Part shown: piece after piece, positions 1-5,993 of the stretch
How the letters are laid out: every line of letters starts with the position of its first letter
How positions within the stretch are numbered: the first letter of the stretch is position 1
DNA from: an uncultured Treponema sp.
Lineage (GTDB): Bacteria; Spirochaetota; Spirochaetia; Treponematales; Treponemataceae
DNA length: 9,289 nucleotides
Assembly (NCBI GenBank): GCA_937890485.1
Contig: CALBXN010000087.1
Location: forward strand, 1-9,289
Direction: 5' to 3'
The notes under the pieces: generated by a model
Databases searched by the model: none
What the model saw: only the letters and a program-made list of their open reading frames with translations
What the model was told of the DNA's origin: nothing
Program-made: the position numbers and the translations under genes

Positions 1-111
1 TACGCTTTTGATATCATCTTTTTTTGTTTTTATCCTAAAAAGGATTTTACCTTTTTCGATGGCAAAACAATACTTTTTACTTATATCGTGATAAATTGCT
101 GATATTTCCAT
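1..111 (-). CDS. GH13 alpha-glycosidase (neopullulanase/maltogenic amylase type), N-terminal fragment
   Basis: Only the first 37 codons are in the window; the rest lies beyond the left edge. The start is an ATG at 109-111 preceded by an AAGGTG ribosome site. The peptide begins MEISAIYHDISKKYCF and continues with FRIKTKKDDIK. This matches the opening of the N-terminal beta-sandwich (CBM34-like) domain of neopullulanases and maltogenic amylases, which typically start with an AIYH motif and then an L-R-x-R-TKKDD stretch. Family members hydrolyse alpha-glucans such as starch, pullulan and cyclodextrins, usually in the cytoplasm. The catalytic barrel is not visible, so substrate and activity cannot be judged. 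The gene sits 22 nt downstream of the T-tract of the terminator that follows tRNA-Ala, leaving little room for its own promoter. The family call is moderately sure because it rests on 37 residues. Confidence 0.65.
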   Translation of the reverse strand, partial: MEISAIYHDISKKYCFAIEKGKILFRIKTKKDDIKSV

Positions 112-133
112 TTTGCACCTTTTTGCTGGATAT

Positions 134-161
134 AAAAAAAGCAACCTTATAACAAGGTTGC
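134..161 (-). terminator. Rho-independent terminator after tRNA-Ala
   Basis: On the minus strand GCAACCTT, a five-base loop and AAGGTTGC form a perfect 8-bp stem, followed directly by seven T. It begins six bases past the tRNA 3' end, so it terminates the tRNA transcript and any readthrough from clpS-clpA-aat. It lies just upstream of the GH13 start codon and could also act as an attenuator for that gene. Confidence 0.92.
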
Positions 162-167
162 TCAAGA

Positions 168-241
168 TGGAGATGATCGGACTCGAACCGACTACCTTTT
201 GAATGCCATTCAAACGCTCTAGCCAGGTGAGCTACACCCCC
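168..241 (-). tRNA. tRNA-Ala (anticodon GGC)
   Basis: A complete 74-nt cloverleaf folds by eye. The acceptor arm is GGGGGTG with CATCTCC, the D-stem GCTC/GAGC, the anticodon stem TTTGA/TCAAA around loop ATGGCAT, and the T-arm GTCGG-TTCGAGT-CCGAT, with discriminator base A. The loop places GGC at positions 34-36, reading GCC and GCU alanine codons. The acceptor stem contains G3:U70, the classic alanine identity pair for alanyl-tRNA synthetase. The 3' CCA is not encoded: TCT follows the discriminator, so a CCA-adding enzyme must complete it. A consensus promoter lies immediately upstream and a terminator immediately downstream, so this is a self-contained transcription unit. Confidence 0.96.
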
Positions 242-253
242 GTAACTAAGAGA

Positions 254-282
254 ATTTTACAAAAACAATAATAATATGTCAA
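254..282 (-). promoter_or_regulatory. Sigma70-type promoter for tRNA-Ala
   Basis: The minus strand carries a perfect -35 TTGACA (277-282), a 17-nt spacer and a -10 TAAAAT (254-259). Transcription should start a few bases before the tRNA 5' end at 241. It sits in the short gap after the aat stop codon. No terminator separates aat from it, so the tRNA could also be reached by readthrough. Confidence 0.85.
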
Positions 283-303
283 GTTTATTTAATTTTTTAA
301 ATA

Positions 304-1047
304 TCAAATTTTATTGTTTTGAAAATATTTCAATCTATCATCTTTTAAATATTTTTTTTCTAACCTTAAAAATGCTTGCCTTGAAATATTTTTTGCTCCA
401 AATCGGGCAAGATTATCTGTGTAAACTTGAGAGTCAATTAACTTTCCACCACGAGCGTCAAAATCTTTTACAAATCGCACAAATACAGTTTTGCTGGCTT
501 CTGGAACAAGTGCAAACATGGATTCTCCAAAAAAGATTTTGCCAATTTCTACTCCGTAAAAACCACCAACTAATTTTCCGTTTTGCCAAGTTTCGTAAGA
601 ATGGGCAAAGCCAAGATTATGTAATTCGCAGTATCCGTCAATCACTTCTGGGGTAATCCAAGTATCATCTTGGTCAGGCCGTTCTATTTTTGCACAATTT
701 TCTATTACTTGTTCAAAAGCACAATCTGTAGTATAAGAAAAAGCTTTTTTATCTCCTTGTAAAAGTAATTTTTCGTTTCGTTTAATTACTTTTTTTAAAC
801 TATTGGGAATGTGTAAGTCTTTTGGATAAAGTACAAATCTTGGGTCTGGGCTCCACCACATAATAGGTTCGTCTTTGCCGTACCAAGGAAAAATTCCTTG
901 TAAATAAGCGGACATCAACATTCCTGGTGAAAGATTGCCTCCTGTTGAAATTATTCCATCAAAGTCCTTTTGGTAAGGCGGAAATTCAAAATATTCATCA
1001 ATAGAAAGATATGGAAAATTATTGTACCATGGTTTTTTGTTATTCAT
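304..1047 (-). CDS. aat: Leucyl/phenylalanyl-tRNA--protein transferase
   Basis: This cytoplasmic enzyme transfers Leu or Phe from aminoacyl-tRNA to proteins with N-terminal Lys or Arg, turning them into ClpS-recognised N-degrons. The 247-residue protein has the family signatures in order: GGNL (36-39), the YLQGIFPWY segment (48-56), WWSPDPR (64-70), TWI (129-131), GFAHSYETW (146-154), GGFYG (161-165), GESMF (174-178), ASK (184-186) and IDSQ (204-207). E175, D205 and Q207 correspond to the conserved GESMF glutamate and the IDCQ Asp/Gln of the E. coli enzyme. Length is usual for the family. The ATG overlaps the clpA stop by 8 nt (ATGAATAA) and no good ribosome site is seen close by, which suggests translational coupling to clpA. 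The last gene of clpS-clpA-aat, it supplies substrates to the machinery encoded by the first two. Confidence 0.96.
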   Translation of the reverse strand: MNNKKPWYNNFPYLSIDEYFEFPPYQKDFDGIISTGGNLSPGMLMSAYLQGIFPWYGKDEPIMWWSPDPRFVLYPKDLHIPNSLKKVIKRNEKLLLQGDKKAFSYTTDCAFEQVIENCAKIERPDQDDTWITPEVIDGYCELHNLGFAHSYETWQNGKLVGGFYGVEIGKIFFGESMFALVPEASKTVFVRFVKDFDARGGKLIDSQVYTDNLARFGAKNISRQAFLRLEKKYLKDDRLKYFQNNKI

Positions 1048-3358
1048 AATTGAACTTTATATCCTGTAAATCTGAATTTGATTTATCGATATAACAAGTT
1101 ACTTTGCCTCCTTTTGCTAATTTACCAAATAAAACTTCATCTACAAGTTGACTACTGATGTAATTTTCTACAGTTCTAGAAATATTTCTTGCACCAAATT
1201 CTTTTGAGTATCCTTTTTCTGCTAAAAACTCAACTGCTTCTGGTGTAAATTCTAATGTTACGTTTTTTTCTTGCAACTGAGATTGTAAAATATGTAATTC
1301 TTTTGTTACAACATTTAGAATGTCTTTTTTTTCAAGATGAGCAAAGTGAATTATGGCATCTAATCGATTTCTAAATTCTGGAGTAAAGATTTTTGCAACT
1401 TCTTCATCAATGACGCTTTCTGTTGTAACATTATCACCAAAACCAATTTGAGATTTTCCAATTTGACTTGCTCCTGCATTGCTAGTCATGATGATAATTG
1501 TGTTTCTAAAATCTGCTTTTTTTCCTTGGTTATCTGTTAAAAATCCATAATCCATAATTTGTAAAAGAAGATTGTAAATATCAGAATGAGCTTTTTCAAT
1601 TTCGTCTAATAAAACTACGGCACTTGGATTTTTACGAACTGCATCAGTTAAAAGTCCGCCATCTTCAAAACCAACATAACCTGGGGGAGAACCAATCAAA
1701 CGGCTTACTGTGTGTTTTTCTTGATATTCACTCATATCAAAGCGTAACAGTTGTGAATCTAAGTTTTGGGCAAGAACTTTTGCAAGTTCAGTTTTTCCAA
1801 CACCTGTAGGTCCTGCAAATAAGAAATTTGCTATAGGTTTTTCGGGATTTCTAAAACCTGCTCGGGATTTTTTTACTGCCTTGCAAACAGCTTCTACTGC
1901 TTTATCTTGTGCAAAAATTTTTGATTTTAGTTCTGTTTCAAGATTTTTTAGTTTGTCTATTTCTGTTGCAGAAACTGTCTTTTCTGGAATTTTTGCCATT
2001 TTTGCAATTATTTTTTGAATGATAAATTCATCAATTATGGTTTTATCATCTTGTTGAGCAAATTCTTCCTTGTGGAGTTTTGCAAAACTTCCTGCTTCAT
2101 CGATTACATCAATGGCTTTGTCTGGTAATTTTCGTTCTGACAAAAATTTTACAGAAAGTTTTACCGCTTCTTTGATTGCTTCTGGAGTATATTTTACTTT
2201 GTGATATTCTTCATAGCGAGGTAACAATCCTTGTAAAATTTCAACGGTGTCATTAAAACTTGGTTCGTCAATATTTATCTTTTGGAAGCGTCTTTCAAGG
2301 TCGCGATGTTTTTCAAAGGATTTTGCGTATTCTTTGTGAGTTGTTGCTCCGATACATCTAATTTTTCCAGAAGAAAGTATTGGTTTTAACAAGTTGGAGG
2401 CGTCAACGGTTCCTTCACCACTGGCACCAGCACCAACTATCATGTGAATTTCATCAATAAAAAGGATAACATCTTCTTCTTTTTCTAGATGTTTAATTAT
2501 TTTTTTGAATCGTTCTTCAAATGCACCACGATGACTTGTGCCTGCAAGAAGAGAACCCATATCCAAAGAATAAATTGTGTATCCTTTTAAAAATTCAGGA
2601 ACATCATTTTTTACGATTTTTTGAGCTAAGCCTTCTGTAATTGCAGTTTTTCCAACCCCAGCTTCTCCCACATGGATGGGATTATTTTTCATTCTTCGGC
2701 ACAAAACTTGAATGGTTCTTTCTAATTCTTCTTCTCTTCCAACTAGTGGTTCTAAATTACCAATAGCTGCTTCTTGAGTAAGATTTTTAGTAAATTTTTC
2801 TAAGAAACTAATTGAAGTATTTTCTTTTTCAAAATTATCATCAAAAGATATATCGAACATACTTTCTGAATCTTCATCATCGCTGTCTTCGTTGTCTTCG
2901 ATATCTTCATCTGAAAATTTATATTCGATTGTACAATTTGAAATTACTTCCATTAATCGAAGATGTGTTGCTCCTAATTTTTTTAAGTAGAAAGCGGCCT
3001 GTCCTTCTTCTTCAAAAATACTGATTAATACATCGGTTTGATCAATTTCTTTTTTTTCTGCTGATAATGCATGAGCAATAGCTCTTTCTATGACAGAACC
3101 AAATCCTATTGATTCAAGTGGTTCTATTGGTTCAATTTGGTCAGAATTATTCACTTTGGGAATTGTATTTAAATATTCTTGTAACAAATTGAAAAGAGAT
3201 TCTACATCCACATCACATTCTTCTAAAATCATTTTTATTCCAGAATCTTTAATGAAAATAAAAAGAATATGTTCTGGAGTAATGAATTGATGTTCTTGTT
3301 CTTTTGCATAAGAAAATGCTGTATCAAAATAAATATTTGATATTAAATTTAATTTCAC
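1040..3358 (-). CDS. clpA: ATP-dependent Clp protease ATP-binding subunit ClpA
   Basis: This is the AAA+ unfoldase that feeds substrates to the ClpP peptidase in the cytoplasm; its N domain docks ClpS. The 772-residue protein has a Clp N domain (about 1-145) and an acidic linker rich in D and E (149-179). The first AAA module has Walker A GEAGVGKT (231-238) and Walker B ILFIDEIH (298-305). The second has Walker A GPTGVGKT (516-523), Walker B VVLLDEIEKAH (581-591) and a C-terminal small domain. An IGF tripeptide at 638-640 matches the ClpP-docking loop. There is no long middle coiled coil as in ClpB or ClpC, so ClpA is the right subclass. The start is GTG (3356-3358) with AAGGAAAG upstream. 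The gene follows clpS by 49 nt and overlaps aat by 8 nt, forming one operon. clpP is not in the window. The call is secure. Confidence 0.96.
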   Translation of the reverse strand: MKLNLISNIYFDTAFSYAKEQEHQFITPEHILFIFIKDSGIKMILEECDVDVESLFNLLQEYLNTIPKVNNSDQIEPIEPLESIGFGSVIERAIAHALSAEKKEIDQTDVLISIFEEEGQAAFYLKKLGATHLRLMEVISNCTIEYKFSDEDIEDNEDSDDEDSESMFDISFDDNFEKENTSISFLEKFTKNLTQEAAIGNLEPLVGREEELERTIQVLCRRMKNNPIHVGEAGVGKTAITEGLAQKIVKNDVPEFLKGYTIYSLDMGSLLAGTSHRGAFEERFKKIIKHLEKEEDVILFIDEIHMIVGAGASGEGTVDASNLLKPILSSGKIRCIGATTHKEYAKSFEKHRDLERRFQKINIDEPSFNDTVEILQGLLPRYEEYHKVKYTPEAIKEAVKLSVKFLSERKLPDKAIDVIDEAGSFAKLHKEEFAQQDDKTIIDEFIIQKIIAKMAKIPEKTVSATEIDKLKNLETELKSKIFAQDKAVEAVCKAVKKSRAGFRNPEKPIANFLFAGPTGVGKTELAKVLAQNLDSQLLRFDMSEYQEKHTVSRLIGSPPGYVGFEDGGLLTDAVRKNPSAVVLLDEIEKAHSDIYNLLLQIMDYGFLTDNQGKKADFRNTIIIMTSNAGASQIGKSQIGFGDNVTTESVIDEEVAKIFTPEFRNRLDAIIHFAHLEKKDILNVVTKELHILQSQLQEKNVTLEFTPEAVEFLAEKGYSKEFGARNISRTVENYISSQLVDEVLFGKLAKGGKVTCYIDKSNSDLQDIKFNYE

Positions 3359-3407
3359 TTTTCTTTCCTTATAATTATTGAACTTTGATTTATTTTTTTA
3401 GAAGATT

Positions 3408-3719
3408 TTATTCTTCTTCAACTACGCAACGCAAAGGAAATCCATTTGCCCGTGCTGTCTTTATAGTTAACTTTGCTAATGAGTTTGCAATATCCAAAGA
3501 ATAAATTCCAACTATGGCAGAACCTGATTTGTGAACTTTTTCCATAAGTTCATTTGCTTCTAAAGATGATTTATTAAAAATCTTAATTAAAATTTCTACC
3601 ACAAATTCCTTTGTTGTAAAATCATCGTTTAGTAAAATCACTTTGCACATAGGTGGTTCTTTAATTTCGTCTTCTAAATCTACTTTTGAATTTGATACAT
3701 TCTGTGTTTTAATACTCAT
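3408..3719 (-). CDS. clpS: ATP-dependent Clp protease adaptor protein ClpS
   Basis: ClpS is a small adaptor that binds N-terminal Leu, Phe, Tyr or Trp of substrates and delivers them to ClpA. The 103-residue protein has a variable tail (1-21) that would insert toward ClpA, then the ClpS core from PPMCKVILLNDD to PLRCVVEEE. The N-degron pocket residues N31, D32, D33 and H63 align with N34, D35, D36 and H66 of E. coli ClpS. The gatekeeper Met40 of E. coli aligns with Lys37 here, which could alter side-chain selectivity. The ATG has an AGGAGG ribosome site 11 nt upstream. It is the first gene of clpS-clpA-aat, transcribed from the region shared with divergent xth. The family call is secure. Confidence 0.96.
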   Translation of the reverse strand: MSIKTQNVSNSKVDLEDEIKEPPMCKVILLNDDFTTKEFVVEILIKIFNKSSLEANELMEKVHKSGSAIVGIYSLDIANSLAKLTIKTARANGFPLRCVVEEE

Positions 3720-3772
3720 TTTATTATTTTTCCTCCTACTGAATTAATATAACTGTTTTTCTTAACATATAT

Positions 3773-3801
3773 ATTATAGCAATAATTTTTAAAAAATTGT
3801 A
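3773..3801 (-). promoter_or_regulatory. Probable promoter of the clpS-clpA-aat operon
   Basis: The minus strand has a perfect -10 TATAAT (3773-3778). With a 17-nt spacer the -35 is only TACAAT (3796-3801), a poor match to TTGACA. It would give a leader of about 45 nt ahead of clpS. Its -35 position overlaps the -10 of the divergent xth promoter. The -10 is good and the -35 is weak, so confidence is moderate. Confidence 0.5.
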
Positions 3802-3805
3802 TAAT
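3777..3805 (+). promoter_or_regulatory. Probable xth promoter giving a leaderless mRNA
   Basis: A perfect -10 TATAAT lies at 3800-3805, with a partial -35 TAGCAA at 3777-3782 (17-nt spacer, three of six consensus bases). The usual start site, 6-8 nt past the -10, falls at about 3812-3813, which is the A of the xth ATG or one base before it. No Shine-Dalgarno sequence lies upstream of that ATG, which fits leaderless translation. Confidence 0.5.
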
Positions 3806-3812
3806 TTCGGCT

Positions 3813-4577
3813 ATGAAAAGTATAATTTCTTGGAATGTTAATGGTATTCGTGCCGTAGAAAAAAAAGGTTTTGTGGAATGGCTTACAAATTCAAATGCTG
3901 ATGTGGTTTGTATTCAAGAAACGAAGGCTCATCCGGGGCAACTTTCCGAAAATTTATTAAATCCTGCAGGATACAAAAGTTGGTTTTCTAGTGCAAAAAA
4001 GCCTGGTTATTCTGGAACTGCGATTTATTCTAAAATAGAACCAGATTCTGTTGATATTATGAACGATGAAAGATTTGATAACGAAGGAAGAGTTATTGCT
4101 TGTACTTTTGGTTCTACTGTGATAATCAGTGCGTATTTTCCTAATAGTCAGGATGCAGGAGCAAGATTAGATTATAAACTTGCTTTTTGTGATGGAATTT
4201 TATCTTATTGTGATAATCTTGTAAAAAATGGAAAAAACATTGTTCTTTGTGGAGACTACAATATTGCTCACAAGCCTATTGATTTAGCAAATCCAAAATC
4301 TAACGAAAAGAATCCTGGATATTTGCCTGAAGAAAGAGAATGGATGGATAAATTTACAACTTCTGGCTATGTTGATGTTTTTAGAAAATTTTGTGCTGAA
4401 CCAAGTCAATATACTTGGTGGAGTTATCGTTTTCATGCCAGAGAAAAAAATATTGGATGGCGTATAGATTATCAATGCGTAAACGAAGGCTTTTTTGATA
4501 AAGTAAAGTCTAGTACAATTTTAAATGATGTTTTAGGTTCAGACCATTGTCCTGTAAAGATTGAATTAGATATTTAA
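3813..4577 (+). CDS. xth: Exodeoxyribonuclease III (AP endonuclease, XthA/ExoA family)
   Basis: This is a Mg-dependent base-excision-repair enzyme that cuts 5' of abasic sites and removes 3'-blocking groups, with 3'-5' exonuclease activity on double-stranded DNA. The 254-residue protein is one endonuclease/exonuclease/phosphatase domain. Visible signature residues are N8 and N10 in SWNVNGIRA, E36 in QETK, Y108 in SAYFPN, D148 and N150 in GDYN, D219 in GWRIDY, and D244-H245 in GSDHCPV. These correspond to the metal and catalytic sites of the family, and length is normal. The start is fixed because the family's N-terminal strand begins at this ATG. It lacks a ribosome site and is probably leaderless. 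The next gene starts 13 nt after the stop, so the two are probably co-transcribed. The family call is secure. Confidence 0.95.
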   Translation: MKSIISWNVNGIRAVEKKGFVEWLTNSNADVVCIQETKAHPGQLSENLLNPAGYKSWFSSAKKPGYSGTAIYSKIEPDSVDIMNDERFDNEGRVIACTFGSTVIISAYFPNSQDAGARLDYKLAFCDGILSYCDNLVKNGKNIVLCGDYNIAHKPIDLANPKSNEKNPGYLPEEREWMDKFTTSGYVDVFRKFCAEPSQYTWWSYRFHAREKNIGWRIDYQCVNEGFFDKVKSSTILNDVLGSDHCPVKIELDI

Positions 4578-4590
4578 TAGAAGGTGAGTT

Positions 4591-5184
4591 GTGGCAACAA
4601 GAAAAAAAACTGGATTTAGAATTTCTTTTGATTCTCCAATTACTTTGATTTTTGTAATTTTATGCGTGATTTTTGGAATTCTATCTAAATTTTTACCAGA
4701 CTTTCAAAGTTTCTTAACTTGTCCAACTTCTGCTTCTGGAGAAAATCCTTTTAATTTTAAATCTGTAACAGATTATTTTAGGCTTCTTTTGTATCCTTTT
4801 GGCGTTCTTGATTGGAATATTCTTACTTCAAATTTAGTTTTTATTTTGTTACTTTGTCCAAAAATTGAAGAAAAATTTGGAAAAGGAATTTTATCTCTTC
4901 TGATTTTGATTACAGTTCTTTTTGCTGGAGTTGTTTGTGTTTGCTTTAGTTCAACAGTTATTGTTGGCTCTAGTGGAATTGTTTGTATGCTTTTAATTCT
5001 TTCTTTTTATTGTTCCATCGATAAAAAAGAAATTCCTCTTTCGTATATTTTACTTGCTTTAATTTATTTTTCAACTCAACTGATTTCTGTTTTTACAACT
5101 AATTCTCTTGAGCCATTTTGTCATTTTGCTGGTGCTTTGATTGGCTCTCTTGTGGGAATTTTGTCTTTAGGAAATAAAAATTAG
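4591..5184 (+). CDS. Rhomboid-family intramembrane serine protease
   Basis: Rhomboids cleave transmembrane segments of other membrane proteins; the substrate here is unknown. The 197-residue protein has a short basic cytoplasmic N terminus (KKTGFR) and about six hydrophobic segments: roughly 16-35, 63-88 (interrupted), 99-119, 124-142, 149-169 and 176-193. The catalytic serine is S128 in GSSG, and H178 in the last helix (CHFAGALIG) completes the dyad. N81 is spaced 47 residues before the serine, as N154 is from S201 in E. coli GlpG. The usual His four residues before that Asn is replaced by Ile77. The start is GTG at 4591 with AAGGTGAG just upstream. It probably shares a transcript with xth. 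A Rex operator begins 10 nt after the stop. The family is fairly sure; the biological role is not. Confidence 0.85.
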   Translation: MATRKKTGFRISFDSPITLIFVILCVIFGILSKFLPDFQSFLTCPTSASGENPFNFKSVTDYFRLLLYPFGVLDWNILTSNLVFILLLCPKIEEKFGKGILSLLILITVLFAGVVCVCFSSTVIVGSSGIVCMLLILSFYCSIDKKEIPLSYILLALIYFSTQLISVFTTNSLEPFCHFAGALIGSLVGILSLGNKN

Positions 5185-5194
5185 TAATCTTTCG

Positions 5195-5212
5195 TTGTGA
5201 AATATTTCACAG
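5195..5212. promoter_or_regulatory. Rex operator O1 (upstream)
   Basis: TTGTGAAATATTTCACAG matches the Rex consensus TTGTGAA-N4-TTCACAA with one mismatch, in the last base. It is a near-perfect inverted repeat. It lies 10 nt after the rhomboid stop codon and about 60 bp upstream of the rex -35 element, so it is remote from the core promoter. It could support looping with O2 or block readthrough from xth-rhomboid. Confidence 0.88.
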
Positions 5213-5271
5213 GAAATAAACTGAAAATCTTCAAAAAAATCATAATCCTCTTTTAAAAATCAATATTTTTC

Positions 5272-5300
5272 TTGACGGTAATTTTCTGTTGGAGTATTAT
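5272..5300 (+). promoter_or_regulatory. Promoter of rex-serC-serA
   Basis: A -35 TTGACG (5272-5277) and a -10 TATTAT (5295-5300) are separated by 17 nt, close to the sigma70 consensus. The expected start near 5307 lies just before Rex operator O2, so bound Rex would block initiation or early elongation. The leader to the rex ATG is about 48 nt. Confidence 0.8.
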
Positions 5301-5312
5301 ATAAATATATTA

Positions 5313-5330
5313 TTGTGAAAAATTTCACAG
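5313..5330. promoter_or_regulatory. Rex operator O2 (promoter-proximal)
   Basis: TTGTGAAAAATTTCACAG matches the Rex consensus TTGTGAA-N4-TTCACAA in all but the last base. It lies at about +6 to +23 relative to the predicted start site. That is a classic repressor position and indicates autoregulation of rex. Its centre is 118 bp from that of O1. Confidence 0.9.
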
Positions 5331-5354
5331 TATTTGTAAGCTCTGGAGAATTTG

Positions 5355-5969
5355 ATGATACAAGGAATTTCTAAACCTGCTTCTCTTAGATTGATTAAAC
5401 TTGTGGATTTACTAGAACAGTTAGAATCAGAAAATGCAACTGTTACTTCTTCAGTTATTGAACATAAAACTGGATGGTCAAGAGATACAATCCGTAGGGA
5501 TATTTCTTTACTTGGAGTTCAGTGTGGTTCTAGTAGTGGATACAATATAAAAGTTCTAAAAGATGCAATAAAATCTAGGCTTTTTATAGAAAATGCAGAA
5601 AAAAAATGTTGCATCGTAGGTTTGGGAACTTTGGGAGCAGCTTTAATCAATTTTGAAGGATTTTCTTCTTCAGGTTTTGTAATTAAAGCAGGATTTGATT
5701 CTAGCATGAACAGAACAGAAGTTTTGCAATCAACTTTTCCCTTGTATCCTATGAGTATGCTAGAAAAAATTATACAACGAGAACAGATAGATTATGCGAT
5801 TCTTGCTGTTCCAGAAAATGATGCAATAAAAACTGCAAAACGTTTATCGGATTGTGGTGTAAAAGGTATTGTGAATTTCACGAATGCTCTTATCAATCTA
5901 AAAGATAAAGTTCGTGTAGAAAATATTTCGGTGATAGATGCTCTTCAAAAAGTGTCTGCCAAAATTTAA
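5355..5969 (+). CDS. rex: Redox-sensing transcriptional repressor Rex
   Basis: Rex is a dimeric cytoplasmic repressor that binds its operator when NADH/NAD+ is low and lets go when NADH accumulates, controlling fermentative and redox genes. The 204-residue protein has a winged-helix domain (about 5-60) with the recognition segment WSRDTIRRDISLLG, a GYNIKVL linker (62-68), and a Rossmann domain starting with CCIVGLGTLG (85-94), whose GxGxxG motif binds the nucleotide. DYAILAVPE (146-154) and GIVNFTNALI (171-180) match later strands. I choose ATG at 5355 with GGAG 6 nt upstream; the TTG at 5352 would be too close to that site. Two Rex operators lie in the upstream region, strong independent support for both the function and autoregulation. 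serC follows after 24 nt. Confidence 0.93.
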   Translation: MIQGISKPASLRLIKLVDLLEQLESENATVTSSVIEHKTGWSRDTIRRDISLLGVQCGSSSGYNIKVLKDAIKSRLFIENAEKKCCIVGLGTLGAALINFEGFSSSGFVIKAGFDSSMNRTEVLQSTFPLYPMSMLEKIIQREQIDYAILAVPENDAIKTAKRLSDCGVKGIVNFTNALINLKDKVRVENISVIDALQKVSAKI

Positions 5970-5993
5970 ATTTATAAGAAATAGGGTGTAAAA

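Noticed and set aside
3401..3416. GAAGA/TCTTC hairpin at the end of clpS as a terminator
   Set aside because: It has a five-pair stem, overlaps the clpS stop region and lacks a T-tract on the minus strand; clpS and clpA look co-transcribed.
5255..5270. AAAAAT/ATTTTT hairpin as a terminator after the rhomboid gene
   Set aside because: The stem is only six A:T pairs and no proper T-tract follows before the TTGACG -35 element.
5352..5354. TTG as the rex start codon
   Set aside because: It lies only 3 nt from the GGAG ribosome site, whereas ATG at 5355 has a normal 6-nt gap.
5871..5881. Rex-like palindrome GTGAATTTCAC inside the rex coding region
   Set aside because: The half-sites are three bases closer than in a true Rex operator, and the bases encode the conserved VNFT stretch, so coincidence is the simpler reading.
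5970..5993. T-box or serine-responsive leader before serC
   Set aside because: The gap is only 24 nt and holds just a ribosome site, with no room for a T-box or riboswitch.
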